Positions 5,895 through 7,112 of a stretch of 7,112 nucleotides of DNA are shown here, piece after piece. Position 1 is the first letter of the stretch. Each line of letters starts with the position of its first letter. The notes under the pieces were generated by a model, which saw only the letters and a program-made list of their open reading frames with translations, was not told the origin of the DNA and did not search any database. Origin of the DNA: Candidatus Pacearchaeota archaeon CG10_big_fil_rev_8_21_14_0_10_30_48 (GTDB taxonomy: Archaea > Nanobdellota > Nanobdellia > Pacearchaeales > GW2011-AR1); NCBI GenBank assembly GCA_002763155.1, contig PFCU01000056.1, positions 1 through 7,112 on the forward strand, given 5' to 3'. The position numbers and the translations under genes are program-made.

Positions 5895-6050
5895 TTATTT
5901 TCTATCATCCTTATTAAATTTAGTTTTAGGTTTATTCCAATAAGGTGATTTACATTTTGGACAAACAATCGGTATCTCTTCACTCCTTGTTATCCATTTA
6001 TGTTCACATCTCTCACATTTGCATCCATAAACTTTAATCTCTTTTTTCAT
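5895..6050 (-). CDS. 51-aa zinc-ribbon protein in an operon with the methyltransferase
   Basis: A short frame from ATG 6050 to TAA 5895 encodes a compact zinc ribbon: C12-x2-C15 and C30-P-K-C33, with an extra Cys at 10, W19, and the ending CPKCKSPYWNKP (30-41), followed by a basic tail. This C-x2-C...W-x2-R...CPKCKSPYW layout is a widespread small-protein pattern in archaea and bacteria, thought to bind nucleic acid or mediate protein contacts. It ends one base before the methyltransferase ATG (5893), so the two are almost certainly co-transcribed and perhaps translationally coupled. A TATA-like box at 6072-6079 fits a leaderless start at 6050. It may be a small regulator or accessory subunit of the restriction-modification module; that role is inference. 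It is easily missed because the methyltransferase frame stays open across it. Confidence 0.85.
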   Translation of the reverse strand: MKKEIKVYGCKCERCEHKWITRSEEIPIVCPKCKSPYWNKPKTKFNKDDRK

Positions 6051-6071
6051 GTTAGAATATATATTTATTCC

Positions 6072-6079
6072 TTTAAATA
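6072..6079 (-). promoter_or_regulatory. TATA box of the zinc-ribbon/methyltransferase operon
   Basis: TATTTAAA on the minus strand is centred about 25 bp before the ATG at 6050, again the leaderless spacing. It follows the uS7 T-rich terminator region, so the module has its own promoter rather than depending on read-through from the ribosomal genes. Confidence 0.58.
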
Positions 6080-6140
6080 CTTTATTATAGTAATATACCT
6101 TAGAAGATTTGTAAACCTTATCCCTTATATTTTAAAATTG

Positions 6141-6161
6141 ATAAAAATAAAATCATAAAAA
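6141..6161 (-). terminator. oligo-T terminator after uS7
   Basis: Reading away from uS7, the bases immediately after the TAA stop contain three T-runs (TTTTT, TTTT, TTTTT) within about 20 nt. Closely spaced T-tracts are the usual archaeal termination signal. Together with the downstream TATA box this suggests that uS7 transcription largely ends here. Confidence 0.5.
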
Positions 6162-6983
6162 TTATCGTGCAGCATCTGCTTGCTTTTCTAATTCTGTTCT
6201 CTTTGTAACAGCAATACTATCTCCAGAACCTTTCGCAGTATTAATTAATTCTTCAGCGAGAGCTTGAGAAAAGGGTTTTTTCTTATTGAAAGATTTATCA
6301 TATGCTCCATGAGAAATATTTCTTAACGCGATACTTATTCTTCTTGATGGACTTGAGTCAACAGCTTGAGGATATCTTGCTCCTCCATACTGAATCATTG
6401 TAACTTCATCCATTGGACTTCCATTTTCAATAGCATTAACTAAAACTTGTATTGGATTTTCTTTAGTTCGTTCGTGAATTATTTTGAATGCCTCTAAAAC
6501 CTGTTTCAAGTTTTTATTATATTTTCCACTTGCCCAATTAGTTATAATTTTATGCTTTTTTCCTCTATGTCCTGGAACACTAATGATATTAACAAGTCGT
6601 TCAACAATATTCACTTTAGATTTTCCAAATCTTTCTCTATGCCTTCCTCGAGATTTTATAACAAGTGCATATTTGAGATTAAGCGCACTTTTCAATCCAG
6701 GGTCTTTAACTTTAACTTCAGAAATATTATAAAGATCAAAAATTAATCTTTCTTCTCCAGAATCGTCTTCTTCCAAATTATTCTTATTCTTTTTCCCTTC
6801 ACTTTCTTCGCCACCAATTAGTTCATTAGAAACTTTATCGATTTTCTCTTCAATATTTTTCAAACTATTTTTAACTTTTTTATTAACTTTCTTAACTACT
6901 TCTTCAACTACTTCTTCAACTACTTCTTCAATTTCTTGAATTATAGGTTGTTTTTCTAATTTTTCTAATTCTTGTTTTACCAT
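6162..6983 (-). CDS. rps7: 30S ribosomal protein uS7 with long N-terminal extension
   Basis: uS7 nucleates assembly of the 30S head by binding the 3' domain of 16S rRNA and sits near the E site. The conserved archaeal core spans about residues 80-273: KVKDPGLKSALNLK (91-104), FGKSKVNIVERL (119-130), ERTKENPIQVLVNAIEN (171-187) and YGGARYPQAVDSSPSRR (199-215). The C-terminus ends in a basic AAR. At 273 aa it is longer than the usual 190-215 aa of archaeal uS7. The extra 75-80 residues are at the N-terminus: a charged helix with three E-E-V-V units (19-30), a lysine-rich stretch, then an acidic, glycine/serine-containing linker. ATG 6983 is the only plausible start before the core. The gene lies between uS12 and (after the inserted module) EF-2, as in the str operon. 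A repeat array occupies its upstream region. Confidence 0.97.
   Translation of the reverse strand: MVKQELEKLEKQPIIQEIEEVVEEVVEEVVKKVNKKVKNSLKNIEEKIDKVSNELIGGEESEGKKNKNNLEEDDSGEERLIFDLYNISEVKVKDPGLKSALNLKYALVIKSRGRHRERFGKSKVNIVERLVNIISVPGHRGKKHKIITNWASGKYNKNLKQVLEAFKIIHERTKENPIQVLVNAIENGSPMDEVTMIQYGGARYPQAVDSSPSRRISIALRNISHGAYDKSFNKKKPFSQALAEELINTAKGSGDSIAVTKRTELEKQADAAR
6894..6929 (-). repeat. three perfect 12-bp tandem repeats inside the uS7 gene
   Basis: GAAGAAGTAGTT is repeated three times without change, encoding E-E-V-V three times (residues 19-30) in the non-conserved extension. Perfect identity, including codon choice, points to recent slippage expansion. The unit is a multiple of three, so copy-number change keeps the reading frame. 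Confidence 0.85.
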
Positions 6984-6987
6984 ATTA

Positions 6988-7078
6988 TTTTTTAAAAGGT
7001 TTATTGTTTAGTTTTTGGAAACCTTTTTTTAAAAGGTTTATTGTTTAGTTTTTGGAAACCTTTTTTTAAAAGGTTTAT
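6988..7078. repeat. 37-bp tandem repeat between uS12 and uS7
   Basis: Two identical 37-bp copies (6988-7024 and 7025-7061) are followed by a 17-bp partial third copy (7062-7078). Each full unit contains AAAAGGTTT and its complement AAACCTTTT, giving five alternating arms across the region (6994-7002, 7019-7027, 7031-7039, 7056-7064, 7068-7076). Neighbouring arms can pair with a 3-base or a 16-base loop, so several exclusive hairpins are possible in the mRNA. Each unit also contains an A/T core resembling a TATA box. The core centred near 7030 would give a uS7 leader of about 20 nt. The partial copy covers the presumed uS12 stop codon. The array nearly fills the 91-bp intergenic region. Confidence 0.88.
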
Positions 7079-7112
7079 CTTCTTCCCTTCTCTATTCTTT
7101 TGCTTACAAGCA
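7075..7112 (-). CDS. rps12: C-terminal end of ribosomal protein uS12 (partial)
   Basis: The frame entering from the right edge ends L-V-S-K-R-I-E-K-G-R-R then TAA (7075-7077). Archaeal uS12 proteins typically end in a similar L-V-x-basic...E-K-x-R-R tail, and uS12 precedes uS7 in the archaeal str operon, so position and ending agree. Only eleven complete residues are visible, so the call rests on this tail plus synteny. If correct, uS12 and uS7 are on the same strand and separated by the repeat array. Confidence 0.55.
   Translation of the reverse strand, partial: LVSKRIEKGRR

Noticed and set aside
5736..5948. 70-codon plus-strand frame opposite the methyltransferase N-terminus
   Set aside because: Antisense shadow of A/T-rich coding sequence; its apparent hydrophobicity comes from complementing Lys/Glu/Asn codons.
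5894..5983. 30-residue N-terminal extension of the methyltransferase from GTG 5983
   Set aside because: The same bases encode a convincing zinc ribbon in another frame, and the extension lacks methyltransferase character.
6484..6746. Two overlapping plus-strand frames opposite uS7
   Set aside because: Both lie antisense to the conserved uS7 core and have no independent support.
6988..7078. CRISPR-like array
   Set aside because: The 37-bp units are directly adjacent with no variable spacers, and no cas genes are present.

Overview
The window is AT-rich and reads as archaeal. EF-2 has the archaeal/eukaryotic form with a diphthamide-type HRG loop, uS7 is archaeal, and there is an archaeal AbrB-PhoU regulator. 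Several genes have a TATA-like box centred about 25-27 bp upstream of the start codon, as expected for leaderless archaeal mRNAs. Compact spacing, very high AT and a charged low-complexity extension on uS7 would suit a DPANN-type lineage (Woesearchaeota/Pacearchaeota-like), but that placement is inference.

Layout, left to right. (1) Bases 1-368 lie on the minus strand: the possible first codons of a gene leaving the window, a structured leader with a hairpin and an 8-codon Shine-Dalgarno-led mini-ORF, a 15-bp hairpin, and a 68-aa single-helix exported or membrane protein. (2) 565-1560 (+) is an AbrB/PhoU-type regulator, convergent with (3) the EF-2 gene (1607-3760, -); a hairpin lies at their 3' junction. 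(4) 3904-6050 looks like a compact restriction-modification module: a PD-(D/E)XK-like candidate endonuclease (+), an amino-methyltransferase (-) converging tail to tail with a 20-bp overlap, and a 51-aa zinc-ribbon protein directly upstream of the methyltransferase. (5) 6162-6983 (-) is uS7 with a long N-terminal extension, preceded by a 37-bp tandem repeat. (6) The last bases look like the C-terminus of uS12.

The minus-strand order uS12 - uS7 - [module] - EF-2 is the classic archaeal str order, apparently interrupted by the restriction-modification genes. A T-rich terminator-like stretch after uS7 and separate promoters for the module and EF-2 suggest the old operon is now several transcription units.

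The observations most worth a second look are the zinc-ribbon mini-gene and the methyltransferase start it implies, the insertion into the str locus, the alternating inverted repeats in front of uS7, and the mini-ORF/hairpin leader at the left edge.
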